Shown here piece after piece: positions 26,970 through 36,701 of a DNA stretch of 46,192 nucleotides. The stretch spans positions 1-46,192 of the forward strand of contig NZ_JACSWC010000299.1 in assembly GCF_016888165.1 (NCBI RefSeq), read 5' to 3'. The notes under the pieces are model-generated. The model was not told the DNA's origin. It saw only the letters and a list, made by a program, of their open reading frames with translations, and made no database searches. The DNA is from Halomicronema sp. CCY15110. GTDB taxonomy: Bacteria > Cyanobacteriota > Cyanobacteriia > Phormidesmidales > Phormidesmidaceae. The translations under genes and the position numbers were made by a program. The first letter of the stretch is position 1; each line of letters opens with the position of its first letter.

Positions 26970-27383
26970 TCATCGTCCTGAGGGCGTCATTTCACGCGGT
27001 TGTTCAGTGCGCTTACTTGAACCATCAATACTGGCTGCACCTGCCCCCGTGTAAATCACCAGCAACAGGCCCCCAACGAGACCCAAATTCTTCAGAAAAG
27101 CCGTCAATTCAGCACTATCTAAAAGCGGATTGTGGTAAACCAATGTCGCTGGCACTAAGAACAAAATGAGCAGCGTGGCACCGATGTTGACCTTGTAGCC
27201 AAAGATCAGAGAAGCTGCCCCTAAAAGCTGGAACGCAATCGTGCCGATCGCGAACAGCGGAGCCAACGGTAAGGTCTGGCCAATCATGTCAGCAAATCCC
27301 GAAAACCCAATCAAATGCTTAATGCCCGCATTCAGAAAGACGAGTGCTAAGGCAATGCGAGCCACTAAGGGTAAATATTTCAT
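26970..27383 (-). CDS. DoxX-family membrane protein
   Basis: This 137-residue integral membrane protein has four predicted helices. The DoxX signature is at the start (ARIALALVFLNAGIKHLIG), followed by helices around TIAFQLLGAASLIF and ATLLILFLVPATLVY. DoxX proteins are linked to redox stress and to quinone or thiol handling, but their reaction is generally unknown. GAGG lies nine bases before ATG 27383. It follows the type-II NADH dehydrogenase gene by 43 bases on the same strand, so a respiratory or redox partnership is plausible. Confidence 0.88.
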   Translation of the reverse strand: MKYLPLVARIALALVFLNAGIKHLIGFSGFADMIGQTLPLAPLFAIGTIAFQLLGAASLIFGYKVNIGATLLILFLVPATLVYHNPLLDSAELTAFLKNLGLVGGLLLVIYTGAGAASIDGSSKRTEQPREMTPSGR

Positions 27384-27426
27384 CGAAAATACCTCAATAA
27401 AACTGCAAAAAAATCCAAGTCAAAGC

Positions 27427-28698
27427 TCAATGCTTGGCATCTGTATGAGCAGACAGTTGACGCAGGGCGCGATCGCCCATGACGTAGTTTTGCACCCAGG
27501 TCAGCAAGACTAAAAGTCGGCTGCGATACCCCGGCAGATAAACCACATGCACCAACAACCACATCAGCCAGGGCAGCCAGCCGCCAAAATTAACGCCCAG
27601 CACTGAGCCCACGCCGCCATAACCACCGATAATCGCCAACCGCCCTTTGTTGAGATAGCGAAACGGTCGGGGCGAGTCGCCAGCGAGTTGCCGCCGCAGA
27701 TTGCGGGCCACTGCCACGCCCTGCTGTAGCGCCTCGGGGGCCACCCCTGATAGGGGCTCGCCGGACTGCTCAAAGTAGGCCACATCGCCAATGGCATAGA
27801 CATTGTCATGCTCAACTAGCTGTAAAGTCTCGCGGAGCGCCAGCTTGCCTTTGGCTTTTTGATGGCTGGGCTGAGCCAGGGTCGGAGGATTGGCCGTGAC
27901 TCCAGCCGCCCAGACCACGGTAGCCGTCGCGATCGCCTCTTGGTCAGACAGCTTAACGTCCTGCTCAGAACACGCCGTCACTTTCGTATTCAGGCTCACC
28001 TGCACCCCCAACTGCTCTAGCTGGCGATGGGTGTAATTGCCTAACCGCTGGGGAAACTCAGGCAGTAGGCTGGAACCGGCCTGCAACAGCATCACGCGGC
28101 CCCAGTCACTCAACTCCGAAAAATCGCGCCGCACTGCGCCCCTGAGCCATTCGGCTAGGGCACCAGCTAGCTCGACTCCAGTCGCCCCGCCCCCCACGAT
28201 CGCAAAGGTCATGAGCCGCTGGCGCTCCCGGTCATCGGTAATAAAAGCGGCCTGTTCGCAACACTGGAGCACATGATTGCGCAGCTCCAACGCCTCGCGC
28301 AGGCTTTGGAGGGTAAACGCATGGGCTGCCACGCCGGGCACGCCATAGTCGTGAACAGCGGCCCCCGTCGCGACCACTAAATAATCGTAAGGAATCAGGT
28401 TATCTCCCAAGTCCACCAATTTGTGATGAAAATCGACCCGCTTGACCTCGGCCTGCAAAAAGCGCACATTCCGCATCCCCCGGAGTTTTGTCCGTACGGG
28501 ATACGCGACTAGACTGGGCTCTAATTGGGCCGTCGCCACCTGATACAGCAGCGGCACAAATGTGTGGTAGTTATTGCGGTCAATTAACAGCACGTCCGCC
28601 GTCGCCCCAGCCAAGGACTGAGCTGCTTGAAACCCACCAAAGCCCGCGCCAATAATGACGATGCGATCGCGCTGGGTCGATGGGGAGGGGGGAGCCAT
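27427..28698 (-). CDS. ndh: Type-II NAD(P)H:quinone dehydrogenase
   Basis: This 423-residue flavoprotein carries an FAD-binding Rossmann motif at the N-terminus (IIGAGFGG, residues 16-22) and a second dinucleotide fold (FAIVGGGATGVELAGAL). It also has the FAD-contact block NVYAIGDVAYFE followed by APEALQQGVAVARNL. The C-terminal amphipathic region (WLPWLMWLLVHVVYLPGYRSRLLVLLTW) fits membrane association. NDH-2 passes electrons from NAD(P)H to quinones without pumping protons; in cyanobacteria it may sense or set the plastoquinone redox state. It is first in an operon with doxX. Confidence 0.92.
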   Translation of the reverse strand: MAPPSPSTQRDRIVIIGAGFGGFQAAQSLAGATADVLLIDRNNYHTFVPLLYQVATAQLEPSLVAYPVRTKLRGMRNVRFLQAEVKRVDFHHKLVDLGDNLIPYDYLVVATGAAVHDYGVPGVAAHAFTLQSLREALELRNHVLQCCEQAAFITDDRERQRLMTFAIVGGGATGVELAGALAEWLRGAVRRDFSELSDWGRVMLLQAGSSLLPEFPQRLGNYTHRQLEQLGVQVSLNTKVTACSEQDVKLSDQEAIATATVVWAAGVTANPPTLAQPSHQKAKGKLALRETLQLVEHDNVYAIGDVAYFEQSGEPLSGVAPEALQQGVAVARNLRRQLAGDSPRPFRYLNKGRLAIIGGYGGVGSVLGVNFGGWLPWLMWLLVHVVYLPGYRSRLLVLLTWVQNYVMGDRALRQLSAHTDAKH

Positions 28699-29149
28699 GG
28701 CAAAGCTGCCTCTAGTCCAAGAAAGAATCTAAATATTAACTTAAGTTAAGCGGCGGCGCTGGAAATCGGCTAACCGATAGATTTTCCGGTTTCGGCGGTG
28801 CTGAGTCTGTCTGTCAAGCCCTCCATCGGCGCGCGATCGCTCCATCCCATGGCAACTGCCTGAGTCAGCGGCGGTCAAGCATAAGAGTCGGGACATGCTC
28901 ACGCTAAGGAAGCTGCAATGAAATAAAGTACCCGTGCCATTCGGTTTCGACTTCGCTCAACCTGCCAGTATCGAGAGTTGAGCGGAGTCGAAACTCGGTC
29001 CATAGGGATCTTTAGGGATCTTTTTTGCACGCAAGTCCCTAAAGGTATCCATACCAAAGCAGGGAAAGCCTTCACACTCATCCACCGCCTCTAGTCTGGA
29101 ATGGTCTTGTGCCGCCCTTCCCAGTAGGAGTCAAAATATATGGCAATTT
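28699..29149. other. Intergenic region ndh-DUF3352
   Basis: This gap of 451 bases contains the second copy of the dispersed repeat (28944-29040) and no recognisable gene. The minus-strand frame at 28899-29081 runs through the repeat and is considered spurious. Confidence 0.55.
28944..29040. repeat. Dispersed repeat, copy 2, with inverted arms
   Basis: GTTTCGACTTCGCTCAAC (28944-28961) and GTTGAGCGGAGTCGAAAC (28977-28994) are inverted arms matching at 17 of 18 positions around a 15-base loop. The rest matches positions 1-79 of the window, apart from an extra ten bases caused by a local AGGGATCTTT duplication. This is a small dispersed palindromic repeat. Confidence 0.85.
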
Positions 29150-30964
29150 TTACGGGGTGTCGGTGGGGCCGGACGATTCTGCATCAGCTGGTGAAGATTC
29201 TTGATCCGGCGAGGATTCGGTTGACTCGGCCTCGTCAGCGCCGGGCGAGGCGGCGTCTGAGGCGGGGCCGCTCGGCAACGGGCCAGGCCGATTGCCCCGC
29301 TTTAAGACCAGGTACAAGTCATAGCGCAAATGCTGCTCGTCGAGTACGGTGGCCGTCACCCCCAACGCCTCGATCGCGGTCAACAGGCCCTGATCTGCCA
29401 CCGGCAAATCGGGCACAAATAAATTGCTTTCGGTTTGGGTGAGCGCGGCTAAGTTGACGAAAAAGTAGCCGTTGTTCGGATAGGGCGCATCGCCAGTGGT
29501 GAGCTGGAACAGGGGCGACTGGGCCAAGGAGCGCCGGGGTGGGGGCACGATCGCTTCATCTGTCCCCACGCCCAGGGCCAAAAAGGCAATGCTGCTATCC
29601 AACCACCCCCGCGACAGCATGGTGGACTCAAACGGCGACGTCCAGCGCACGAGTTCCACATCGCCCGCTGACTCATCGCTGATGGTAAAGCGATAGCGGT
29701 TTTCCACCACATCATCCAGTTGGGCAAAGGCTTGTTCGGCGGCGAGGCGATCGCTCACCTGGGCCAATGCCACCAAACTCGGATTGGGCAAGGGGGTCGC
29801 ATCATCCTGAATACTTTCGGTGGCAGGGGGCACCAGGGCGAGAGCAAACTCGCCTTGCAACCAGGGCAGCAGATCTTCTGACAGGGTAAGGCCGGTGCTG
29901 CCTTGCAGCGCTAGCGCTAAGTTGTCGGGGTTGAGCGCCGTCAACGCGCCCCAATTGCGACGCTCGCTCAGGTCGGCCCAAAACTGCTGAAAGCTTCCCC
30001 CCGAGGCAAATACCAAAGTGTCGCGGGGCACGTAGTCGGGTAGCTGAGCAGGCACGTTGGTATTGACGTAAGTGCGATCGCTGTCTTCGCCAAACCAACT
30101 GGTGCTTCTGACTTGTAGCCCCTGGGTTTCGAGGGCGATGGTGGCGGCCAACCCGCGCGTCTCCTGAAAGCTCTCGATCAAAGTCCCGGGCAGCGTGGGT
30201 TGCGATGTTTGGGCCAGGAGCTGCGTCGCCGCCGGAATGTTGACATAGAGTTTGCTGAACGCTTGAGTGACGCCAATCTGCTCAAACGAGCGGCGATATT
30301 CGGCCAAATCGGCCAGGTTCTTGCCCCCTTTGTAAGCATCAATGGCCTGCTGAGCAACGGTTTCGTCCTCTGCCACGAGAATCAGCTGGGTTCCTAGTAG
30401 GCCCACAAACACCATGTCAGTGGCCTCGGCCTCGGAGGGCGATAGTTGATGCAGGGTGACGCCACGATACTCAATCGAGTTGTCATCATTGGCCGCTAGG
30501 GGCAACGCTGCCGCCGAAATTTGTGCAGCTTCTGGGTCGGCGATCGGCAGCAGCAGCAGCCGTTGTTCACCGCCCACCAAGCTTCCCGCTGGCTCCCCGT
30601 CGGCGCTCGCAGCATTGGGGGGCACCCACGCGATCGTAACTTCTGGCCCGACCCAGGGCGCAATGTCGGCAGTAAAGGAAAGGTCGTATTGGCGCAGCCA
30701 GCGATCGCGCCATTCCGCCAGTTTTTGATCAAAAGTGGTTTGGGTCTCGGGGGTGCCAAATTGCCGCACTTGATCCCACTGCTCTGGATTCGTGGACAGG
30801 GTGACCGCCGCCACGGCGGACTGGGGCACCGCTCTCACCCCGGCGGGCAGCCCCCGCGCTTGCAAGGTGCGCCATCGCAAGCCGCCATAGCCCAACGCTC
30901 CCGCTAGCAGCAGCAAGCCGGTGGTTCCAATAGTGACAACGAGGGGCGGTTTCTTGGCAAACAT
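29150..30964 (-). CDS. DUF3352-domain secreted or anchored protein
   Basis: The 604-residue protein starts with a short cationic segment and a hydrophobic helix (PLVVTIGTTGLLLLAGALGYGG), so it is membrane anchored or exported. The bulk is a DUF3352 domain: VPQSAVAAVTLSTNPEQWDQ at the start, LSFTADIAPWVGPEVTIAWV, and several repeats of a pattern about levels and scores. The function is unknown; the family is widespread in cyanobacteria. The last 45 residues are Ser/Glu/Pro/Asp-rich and probably disordered. ATG 30964 is preferred over a GTG at 30979. Confidence 0.85.
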   Translation of the reverse strand: MFAKKPPLVVTIGTTGLLLLAGALGYGGLRWRTLQARGLPAGVRAVPQSAVAAVTLSTNPEQWDQVRQFGTPETQTTFDQKLAEWRDRWLRQYDLSFTADIAPWVGPEVTIAWVPPNAASADGEPAGSLVGGEQRLLLLPIADPEAAQISAAALPLAANDDNSIEYRGVTLHQLSPSEAEATDMVFVGLLGTQLILVAEDETVAQQAIDAYKGGKNLADLAEYRRSFEQIGVTQAFSKLYVNIPAATQLLAQTSQPTLPGTLIESFQETRGLAATIALETQGLQVRSTSWFGEDSDRTYVNTNVPAQLPDYVPRDTLVFASGGSFQQFWADLSERRNWGALTALNPDNLALALQGSTGLTLSEDLLPWLQGEFALALVPPATESIQDDATPLPNPSLVALAQVSDRLAAEQAFAQLDDVVENRYRFTISDESAGDVELVRWTSPFESTMLSRGWLDSSIAFLALGVGTDEAIVPPPRRSLAQSPLFQLTTGDAPYPNNGYFFVNLAALTQTESNLFVPDLPVADQGLLTAIEALGVTATVLDEQHLRYDLYLVLKRGNRPGPLPSGPASDAASPGADEAESTESSPDQESSPADAESSGPTDTP

Positions 30965-31518
30965 AGGGCCGCTAATCACAGCAGTGGCGTGAGAGTCATG
31001 GAGGGTTCAGACGAGCCCAGCGGTTGAGTTGAGCCCAAGCCGACAACGCGATGCGGGAAGCGGGGCCAGGCTCCTGCTCTGTCAAGCCATCCTGCCGACC
31101 CGATCAACCTAGACGCAATTCAGCTCTGACACTTTAGCAAACCCTTTTCAGAATGAGACGCTCAGCAGCAGAGTAATTTGTGAGGGAAGATCGGCGATCG
31201 CTCAAACCAGCATGGGCTAGCCTGGACTAGTGCTGCCGCCTGCCAGCATAACGTGGGGCAACGGCAACAAGGTCTGCGATCGCGTATTTGCACGGTATCG
31301 AATCGGAGTTATAAACGGTTGGCCCTGAGATCTAGGGTGTAAATTTACATACTCTTGGTCAATCCTGCGGTCGAACTTATTGGAAACTTCATCTGGATTT
31401 CGCTCTACTTCTGCTAATTTTCACGTCGTTTAGGGGATACTACGACTACCTCACTCGCACACTTTTCTGTGCACCCTCAGCCACACCTGTCTAAGTCATT
31501 CTTGGGAGCTGAAGATTT
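30965..31518. other. Intergenic region DUF3352-SRPBCC
   Basis: These 554 bases between divergent genes hold no recognisable gene, repeat or RNA. The part from 31310 onward is AT-richer and presumably carries the promoter of the SRPBCC gene. Confidence 0.5.
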
Positions 31519-32094
31519 ATGGTCAGTAGTGCATCGCTTATGAACGGTTCTCGGCGACCATCACTGCTCTTTGGGAGTCAGGCCCGTGTGAAGTCAGTTC
31601 AGCAAAGTGAGGCCCTGCGACGGGGACAGGTTTTAGTCGAAACAGCCCCCCACGGCATGATGGGTGCGGCTGTGCGGGCCAAAATGTATGTCGCCGCCAG
31701 CCGCACTGACCTCTGGACACAGTTGACCCAATACAGTCGGTGGCCCGAACTTTTTCCCAACATCAGCCGGAGTGAGGTGCTGGCCTCAAATCCCCAAGGG
31801 CATCGGCTTTACCAAGTTGGCCGCAAGGCATTTTTAGCGATCGCGGCGGAAGTCGAAATTTATTTGAAAGTTTACGAAGACCCGGATCGCAGTATCCAGT
31901 TTCGGCTGGAAAAAGGGACTTTTCGGGATTTTGCGGCTGACCTGACGCTGCAAGATTGGCAAAACGGCACGCTGCTCACCTATGCCGTACAAGCCACGCC
32001 ACTAATTCCGATACCGGCCTTTCTGATTGAACAGGGGATGCGCCAGGACTTGCCAGGCAACATGGAGCACCTGCGTAAAGCCCTTTGTCGGTAA
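31519..32094 (+). CDS. SRPBCC-family (START-like) protein
   Basis: This 191-residue protein has the layout of polyketide cyclase/dehydrase-like SRPBCC proteins. About 45 variable residues are followed by KMYVAASRTDLWTQLTQYSRWPELFPNI, a strand-rich grip around a hydrophobic cavity, and the closing helix with LIEQGMRQDLPGNMEHLRKA. Such proteins bind lipids, pigments or quinones; cyanobacterial members are mostly uncharacterised. No membrane helix or signal peptide is clear. ATG 31519 is used; ATG 31540 is also possible. Confidence 0.8.
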   Translation: MVSSASLMNGSRRPSLLFGSQARVKSVQQSEALRRGQVLVETAPHGMMGAAVRAKMYVAASRTDLWTQLTQYSRWPELFPNISRSEVLASNPQGHRLYQVGRKAFLAIAAEVEIYLKVYEDPDRSIQFRLEKGTFRDFAADLTLQDWQNGTLLTYAVQATPLIPIPAFLIEQGMRQDLPGNMEHLRKALCR

Positions 32095-32156
32095 ACGCAT
32101 CGTTCAGAGTCCCGAGTCACCCCTCAGGTTGCCGGTGCGTCGCTGATCCAGCCGAA

Positions 32157-33491
32157 CTATTCTTCAGCGGTGTCGCTGGGTGCGTTAGGGGGGGAAGATT
32201 CAGCCTCCGAGGAGGGGGCGGTCTGTGCGCTGGAGGCAGGCGATCGCGGTTTTTCAGGATTGGTGGTCTTATCCTCTTCTGAGGTCTCTCGTTCAGGATC
32301 GGCCGCCGCCCCGGTCCCCAGCGTTGCCGGTGCCCGGTTCCCGACCTCGACGCAGTTGTCTGGGTCGTAGGCCACTAACACCTCAAATTGATAGCCCGTG
32401 AAGCTCTCCACGGTCGAAAAATCGAGGGTTTCAATATAGTCAATGGCTTGCTGGTTAAGGCCCAAATAGCCCGTACTGCGAATCACCTCGGGTGCGCCCA
32501 ACAGTTCGCCCGCCGGACTGACCCACGCGCCGATCAAGCCTTTTTGGGGCTCTTTGGTGAGACAGAACCCGGCACCATATTCAATTTCTAAGGCGAGGGG
32601 CCGCCGAATGATGCCCGCGACTAGCGCATCCGCTGCGTCAGCCGTGCCCGCTTCATCGGTGGCTGAGGCCGGAGCCAAAATCCCCGCTGTCGCCGCCGAT
32701 TCGAAGGCGCTGCTGATGGCGTCGGCGTCGCTGACGGCCAAATCTAGGGCAAAGGTTTCGCCATTTTCCAACCACTCGCTGTAGCTGACGTTGATCGCGT
32801 CAATGTCCGTTTTATCGCCATCAAAGGTGTAAGCCTGCAAGCGTTCTTCGAGGGGGACAGTGTTGGTGGGATTGCTGTTGGCCGCGATCGCCTCAGCGTC
32901 TTCTTGGGAAAGGGAGTTCGATTCACCGGCCTCGGGACGAAGCGCAGCCGCACCAGGCGGCTGCTCTGGCCCTGGCGCAGTGTTCGCAGGTGTCGTCGCG
33001 TCTGGATCAATGGTCTCGTTGCCGCTGCTGCCCAGGGGTGGCAAGCCACCTGACAAGGGCAGCGGCGAGCGGGGGCGGCCAATGGAACTGATATCAAACG
33101 GCAGATTATAGGCGGATGGGGGAGAATTATTGCGCCCGGGAGACAGCAGGGGATCCGAATTGATGATGCGATCGCCCTCACCCCGCGAATTACCCTCGGC
33201 AAACAGCGGCGAAAGCGGGTCTAAGCTACCAAACTCGCCAAAATCGTAGAACGGGCTGGAAAAATCGGGCAACCGCTCCTGTTCCGCTGCCGTGAGTTCA
33301 ACCAGGGGCACATTGCGGCGCTCGGCGGCCAAGTCAGCCTCGGTCATTGGCTCAAATCCGAGACTCGGAAACGTGGGGCCAACGGCAAACAGCACCCCGT
33401 GAAAGCCAACAGAAATGACTCCCGCTAACCAAGTGGGTTGTAAAAATCGTTGCCAGTTAAATCGTGGCGATGAAGGTGGGTTGGCAGTCAT
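32157..33491 (-). CDS. TonB-like protein with C-terminal TonB-type domain
   Basis: The 444-residue protein has one N-terminal membrane helix (WLAGVISVGFHGVLFAVGP), a long low-complexity Pro/Ser/Asn/Glu-rich stretch and a C-terminal region. In that region WVSPAGELLGAPEVIRSTGY, LGLNQQAIDYIE and YQFEVLVAYD follow the TonB C-terminal pattern. A disordered acidic tail of some 55 residues follows. The layout (anchor, periplasmic spacer, TonB-like fold) suits an energy transducer to outer-membrane receptors, but ExbB/ExbD and a receptor are not in the window. It starts 36 bases after the stop of cobI, so cobalamin-linked uptake or regulation is possible (inference). Confidence 0.65.
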   Translation of the reverse strand: MTANPPSSPRFNWQRFLQPTWLAGVISVGFHGVLFAVGPTFPSLGFEPMTEADLAAERRNVPLVELTAAEQERLPDFSSPFYDFGEFGSLDPLSPLFAEGNSRGEGDRIINSDPLLSPGRNNSPPSAYNLPFDISSIGRPRSPLPLSGGLPPLGSSGNETIDPDATTPANTAPGPEQPPGAAALRPEAGESNSLSQEDAEAIAANSNPTNTVPLEERLQAYTFDGDKTDIDAINVSYSEWLENGETFALDLAVSDADAISSAFESAATAGILAPASATDEAGTADAADALVAGIIRRPLALEIEYGAGFCLTKEPQKGLIGAWVSPAGELLGAPEVIRSTGYLGLNQQAIDYIETLDFSTVESFTGYQFEVLVAYDPDNCVEVGNRAPATLGTGAAADPERETSEEDKTTNPEKPRSPASSAQTAPSSEAESSPPNAPSDTAEE

Positions 33492-33526
33492 GAAAGTGAT
33501 CGCTCCCTTAAGCCCAGACGCGATAA

Positions 33527-34294
33527 TTATCCTAGACGGAAATCTGGACGCTGTGTTGCCTGTGGGGCAGAAGATGCGCGATCGCAGTCAATAATCATGA
33601 GCGAGAAATAGGGCAAATCGAGATCGGGGCGATCGCGCAAATCCAGATAAATTTGCTCGTCGGCTTGCGTGGCCCGCACAATGACGCGGCTCTGGGCTAG
33701 CAAATCCCGGCGCTGCAAAATTTTCCACACGTCGGCATACACCGACGCCACCTTCATCAAGACCACGACATCGGCCTGGTCAAGGGCGGCTTCGAGATCG
33801 GCGATCGCATACAGGGCAGGCAACACCAGCAGCCGCTGTTGCAGAATGGTGAGCGGCATGCCTAGCTGGGCCGCCGCCGCCAACGGTGAGCAGACCCCCG
33901 GCACGGTGGCGACCTGGGCCTCGGGATGATGATTTTGCAGGGTGTGGGCCAGGTACGTGAATGTGCTGTAGAAACTAGCATCGCCCTCGGTGGCGAATAC
34001 CACGTCTTGTCCGGTTTTGAGGTGTGCCCAAACGGCCCCAGCGGCCAGCTCCCAAGCCGCCGCTAACGTGCCCGGATCTTGCACAAACGGAAACGCCAAC
34101 GGTAGCTGTATTTGATGGCTCGACAACAGCGGCTGGATGATGGTTTGCGCTACCCCAGGTTGCCCCTGCCGTCCCGCCGGAAACGCCACTACCGGACAGG
34201 TTTGCAGCAGTCGCGCCGCTTTGAGCGTCAACAACTCTGGATCGCCCGGCCCCGCGCTCACGCCCCAGAGGGTTCCGATTGGTTGTTCTGCCAT
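33527..34294 (-). CDS. cobI: Precorrin-2 C20-methyltransferase
   Basis: CobI (CbiL) uses S-adenosylmethionine to methylate C-20 of precorrin-2, an early corrin-ring step of cobalamin synthesis. The 255-residue protein has the tetrapyrrole-methylase pattern: GTLWGVSAGPGDPELLTLKA at the N-terminus, the FATEGDASFYSTFTYL middle block and ATVPGVCSPLAAAAQLGMPL. ATG 34294 follows an AAGGTG site; GTG 34297 is an alternative. It shares strand with the TonB-like gene downstream. Confidence 0.93.
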   Translation of the reverse strand: MAEQPIGTLWGVSAGPGDPELLTLKAARLLQTCPVVAFPAGRQGQPGVAQTIIQPLLSSHQIQLPLAFPFVQDPGTLAAAWELAAGAVWAHLKTGQDVVFATEGDASFYSTFTYLAHTLQNHHPEAQVATVPGVCSPLAAAAQLGMPLTILQQRLLVLPALYAIADLEAALDQADVVVLMKVASVYADVWKILQRRDLLAQSRVIVRATQADEQIYLDLRDRPDLDLPYFSLMIIDCDRASSAPQATQRPDFRLG

Positions 34295-34398
34295 CACACC
34301 TTCATTCCGCTAACACTGGCCGCCTGAGTGCGCCAAAGGAAAGCTAGAGCTTGGTCGAGTGACCTCAGGCGGCTCTCAAAAACTACGGTCATCTAACA

Positions 34399-34410
34399 GG
34401 GAACCGTCCC
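34399..34410. repeat. Single GGGAACCGTCCC motif
   Basis: This is the core of the palindromic element at 12261-12337, here as a single unpaired copy between cobI and the SLC12-like gene. Confidence 0.6.
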
Positions 34411-34460
34411 GTCAGTCGCATCCCACCGCGTCTGTTTTCATCGTTGGGGGACACCCTCAC

Positions 34461-36701
34461 TTATTCCTTTTGCAACACGTCCGAAAAGTCGAGTTCTTCC
34501 GAGGCCATCACCAATAATGTGTTGGCCAAAGGCGTAATGCGTTGCTGCAACTGCGCATAGTAGTCGGTGAAACTTTCGACGGCGTTTGGCGTTGCCAGCC
34601 CCAGCAGCACCAGATCCGCTGTCTGCGAGGAAATCAGCAAAATTTCGTCGAACGATCGCCCTTCTGACACAATCACCTGGGAAACTGCTCCAATCCGCAG
34701 GCTTTCCGTCAATCCCTGCAAATTCTTTTCGGCGGATTCGGCAGCAGCGGCATCGGGCACCACCAGCTTGAGACAAATTTCGGCATTGCGCCAGGCCCAG
34801 CTCGTCCGCAGCAGGTAGGCCAAGATCAGCATCAGCCCCCCATTGGATTGCAAGCCGCCCCACCACACGTCGATGCGGCGAAACCGGGCGGGGCGGCGCT
34901 GCACCAGGGTGAACTGTTCGGGACTGCTCCGCAAAATCGCCACGTTGCGCCGGGCTTGGTGACATTGGGCCACCAGTTCGCTGAAGCGATCGCGCCCCTC
35001 GGGATTTTCGGTATCCCCCAGCAAAATCGTGTTGGGCAACAGCGGCCCGATGCCATAGGCCTCAATCAACTGCTTCATTCCCTGAAAGGGATCGGGAGCC
35101 GTCACCAGCCGCACGAACGCCTGAATCCCGCGCTTTTCGAGATAGTCCTGTAACGTAGCTTCCAATTTTTCTTGGCGGCCCACGTCCCGGCTGCCCTCGG
35201 GCAATACACTCGCCACGGTGAACAAGCCCCGTTTGTGGGTCAGGGCATCAGCCATATCGAGCAAATGCCAGCGCTTGGTCGGCGCACCGGAAAAGACAAG
35301 CAAATGCGGTCGCCAGTTTTTCGAATCCAGCGGCCCCTTGATGCGAAACAGACCGGTGCGAATCAGGGTCATCCACGCGCCCTGGCGCACATCACCCCAG
35401 GTCCCTTCAATTTCTCGCCGTTCGAGCCAGAGATAAATGCCCAGCACGATCGCCGCCGCTACCACGGTCGCTACGGCGTTAATCAAAAACATGATGCTGA
35501 TGCAGCCGACGGCCCCCAGCAGCGAAAGCATCCAGGGCACTTTAAAGGTGGGACGGAACGAGGGGCTACGCAGAAACCCCTCAATGCCCGCCGAGACATT
35601 GAGCACCATGTAAGTCGTGAGGAAGAACATGGTCAGTACCGGGGCGATTAAATTGAGATCGCCAATGGTGACGGCAGCCAAGGCAATGCCAAGGGTAAAC
35701 AATGTGCCCAGGCGGGGCTCATCATTGGGGCCTTCGCCTTTGCCGAGCCACCGCATGGATTTGGGGATCACGCCATCCCGCGCCAAAGCTTGCAACACGC
35801 GAGGCGCACCGAGGATGCTGCCGATCGCACTCGACAGCGTCGCTCCCCAGACCCCCAGCAAAATTGAGTCGCCCCACAGGGCAATGCGGCGCATAATCAG
35901 CGGATCGGCGATCAGCGACGCCGGATCGGCCCGAAAATACAGCGTCAGGGGGATGAGCATGTAAATGACATAGCCCACCCCGATCGCCGCGAGCGTCCCC
36001 ACGGGAATCGCCTTCGACGGATTCTTCAAATCGCCGGACATATTGACGCCGGACATGATGCCCGTCACCGCCGGGAAGAAAACCGCCAGCACCTCCCAAA
36101 AGCCCACCGAGCCGACCTCGACTGAGTCGGCAGCGGCGGTGGGCTCCGTCGGATGGCCAAAAACCAGGCAAATCAACGAGAGGGCGATCGCCGCCATGAT
36201 GAAGTACTGCGCTTTAATGGCAATCTCGGCGGACTGCAAGGCCAGCACCGTCACCAGTACCGTCACAATCAAGGCCACCAGGGTCAGATTCAGGGTCGGA
36301 AAAATGCGCACCACACTCTCAGCAAAGCCCAAGGTATACAGCGCCACCGATAACGCTTGGGCAAAAAAGAGGGGAATGCCCACCGCGCCCCCCGTTTCGA
36401 TGCCGAGGGAGCGACTGATCATGTAGTAGGCCCCGCCCGCGCGCACCACTTGGTCAGTGGCGATCGCCGAAATCGACAGCCCCGTCAAGAAGGTAATGCT
36501 GGTGGAAATGGTGACAATCAGTAGCGTATTGAACAAGCCCATATGTCCCAACACCCAACCAAATCGGAGGTACATGATCACCCCCAAAATGGTCAGAATC
36601 GAGGGCGTGAACACACCACCAAAGGCGCTCAGGCCCGTTGCCTCATCCGCAGTTTGAGACTTCGTTGCAAACTGGCTCGAATCAGAGCTGTGTTGAGACA
36701 T
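34461..36701 (-). CDS. SLC12-like cation-chloride cotransporter/amino-acid permease
   Basis: The 746-residue protein starts at ATG 36701. It has about twelve membrane helices in its first 460 residues, opening with the APC motif FGGVFTPSILTILGVIMYLRFGWVLGH. A soluble C-terminal half of about 280 residues contains HLLVFSGAPTKRWHLLDMADAL and a GGGL-like section typical of eukaryotic-type cation-chloride cotransporter tails. Family members carry Na, K and Cl together; several bacterial ones are described as amino-acid permeases. The ion specificity cannot be fixed. It might take part in osmotic or ionic balance. The open frame upstream to 36797 lacks a conserved pattern. Confidence 0.85.
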   Translation of the reverse strand: MSQHSSDSSQFATKSQTADEATGLSAFGGVFTPSILTILGVIMYLRFGWVLGHMGLFNTLLIVTISTSITFLTGLSISAIATDQVVRAGGAYYMISRSLGIETGGAVGIPLFFAQALSVALYTLGFAESVVRIFPTLNLTLVALIVTVLVTVLALQSAEIAIKAQYFIMAAIALSLICLVFGHPTEPTAAADSVEVGSVGFWEVLAVFFPAVTGIMSGVNMSGDLKNPSKAIPVGTLAAIGVGYVIYMLIPLTLYFRADPASLIADPLIMRRIALWGDSILLGVWGATLSSAIGSILGAPRVLQALARDGVIPKSMRWLGKGEGPNDEPRLGTLFTLGIALAAVTIGDLNLIAPVLTMFFLTTYMVLNVSAGIEGFLRSPSFRPTFKVPWMLSLLGAVGCISIMFLINAVATVVAAAIVLGIYLWLERREIEGTWGDVRQGAWMTLIRTGLFRIKGPLDSKNWRPHLLVFSGAPTKRWHLLDMADALTHKRGLFTVASVLPEGSRDVGRQEKLEATLQDYLEKRGIQAFVRLVTAPDPFQGMKQLIEAYGIGPLLPNTILLGDTENPEGRDRFSELVAQCHQARRNVAILRSSPEQFTLVQRRPARFRRIDVWWGGLQSNGGLMLILAYLLRTSWAWRNAEICLKLVVPDAAAAESAEKNLQGLTESLRIGAVSQVIVSEGRSFDEILLISSQTADLVLLGLATPNAVESFTDYYAQLQQRITPLANTLLVMASEELDFSDVLQKE

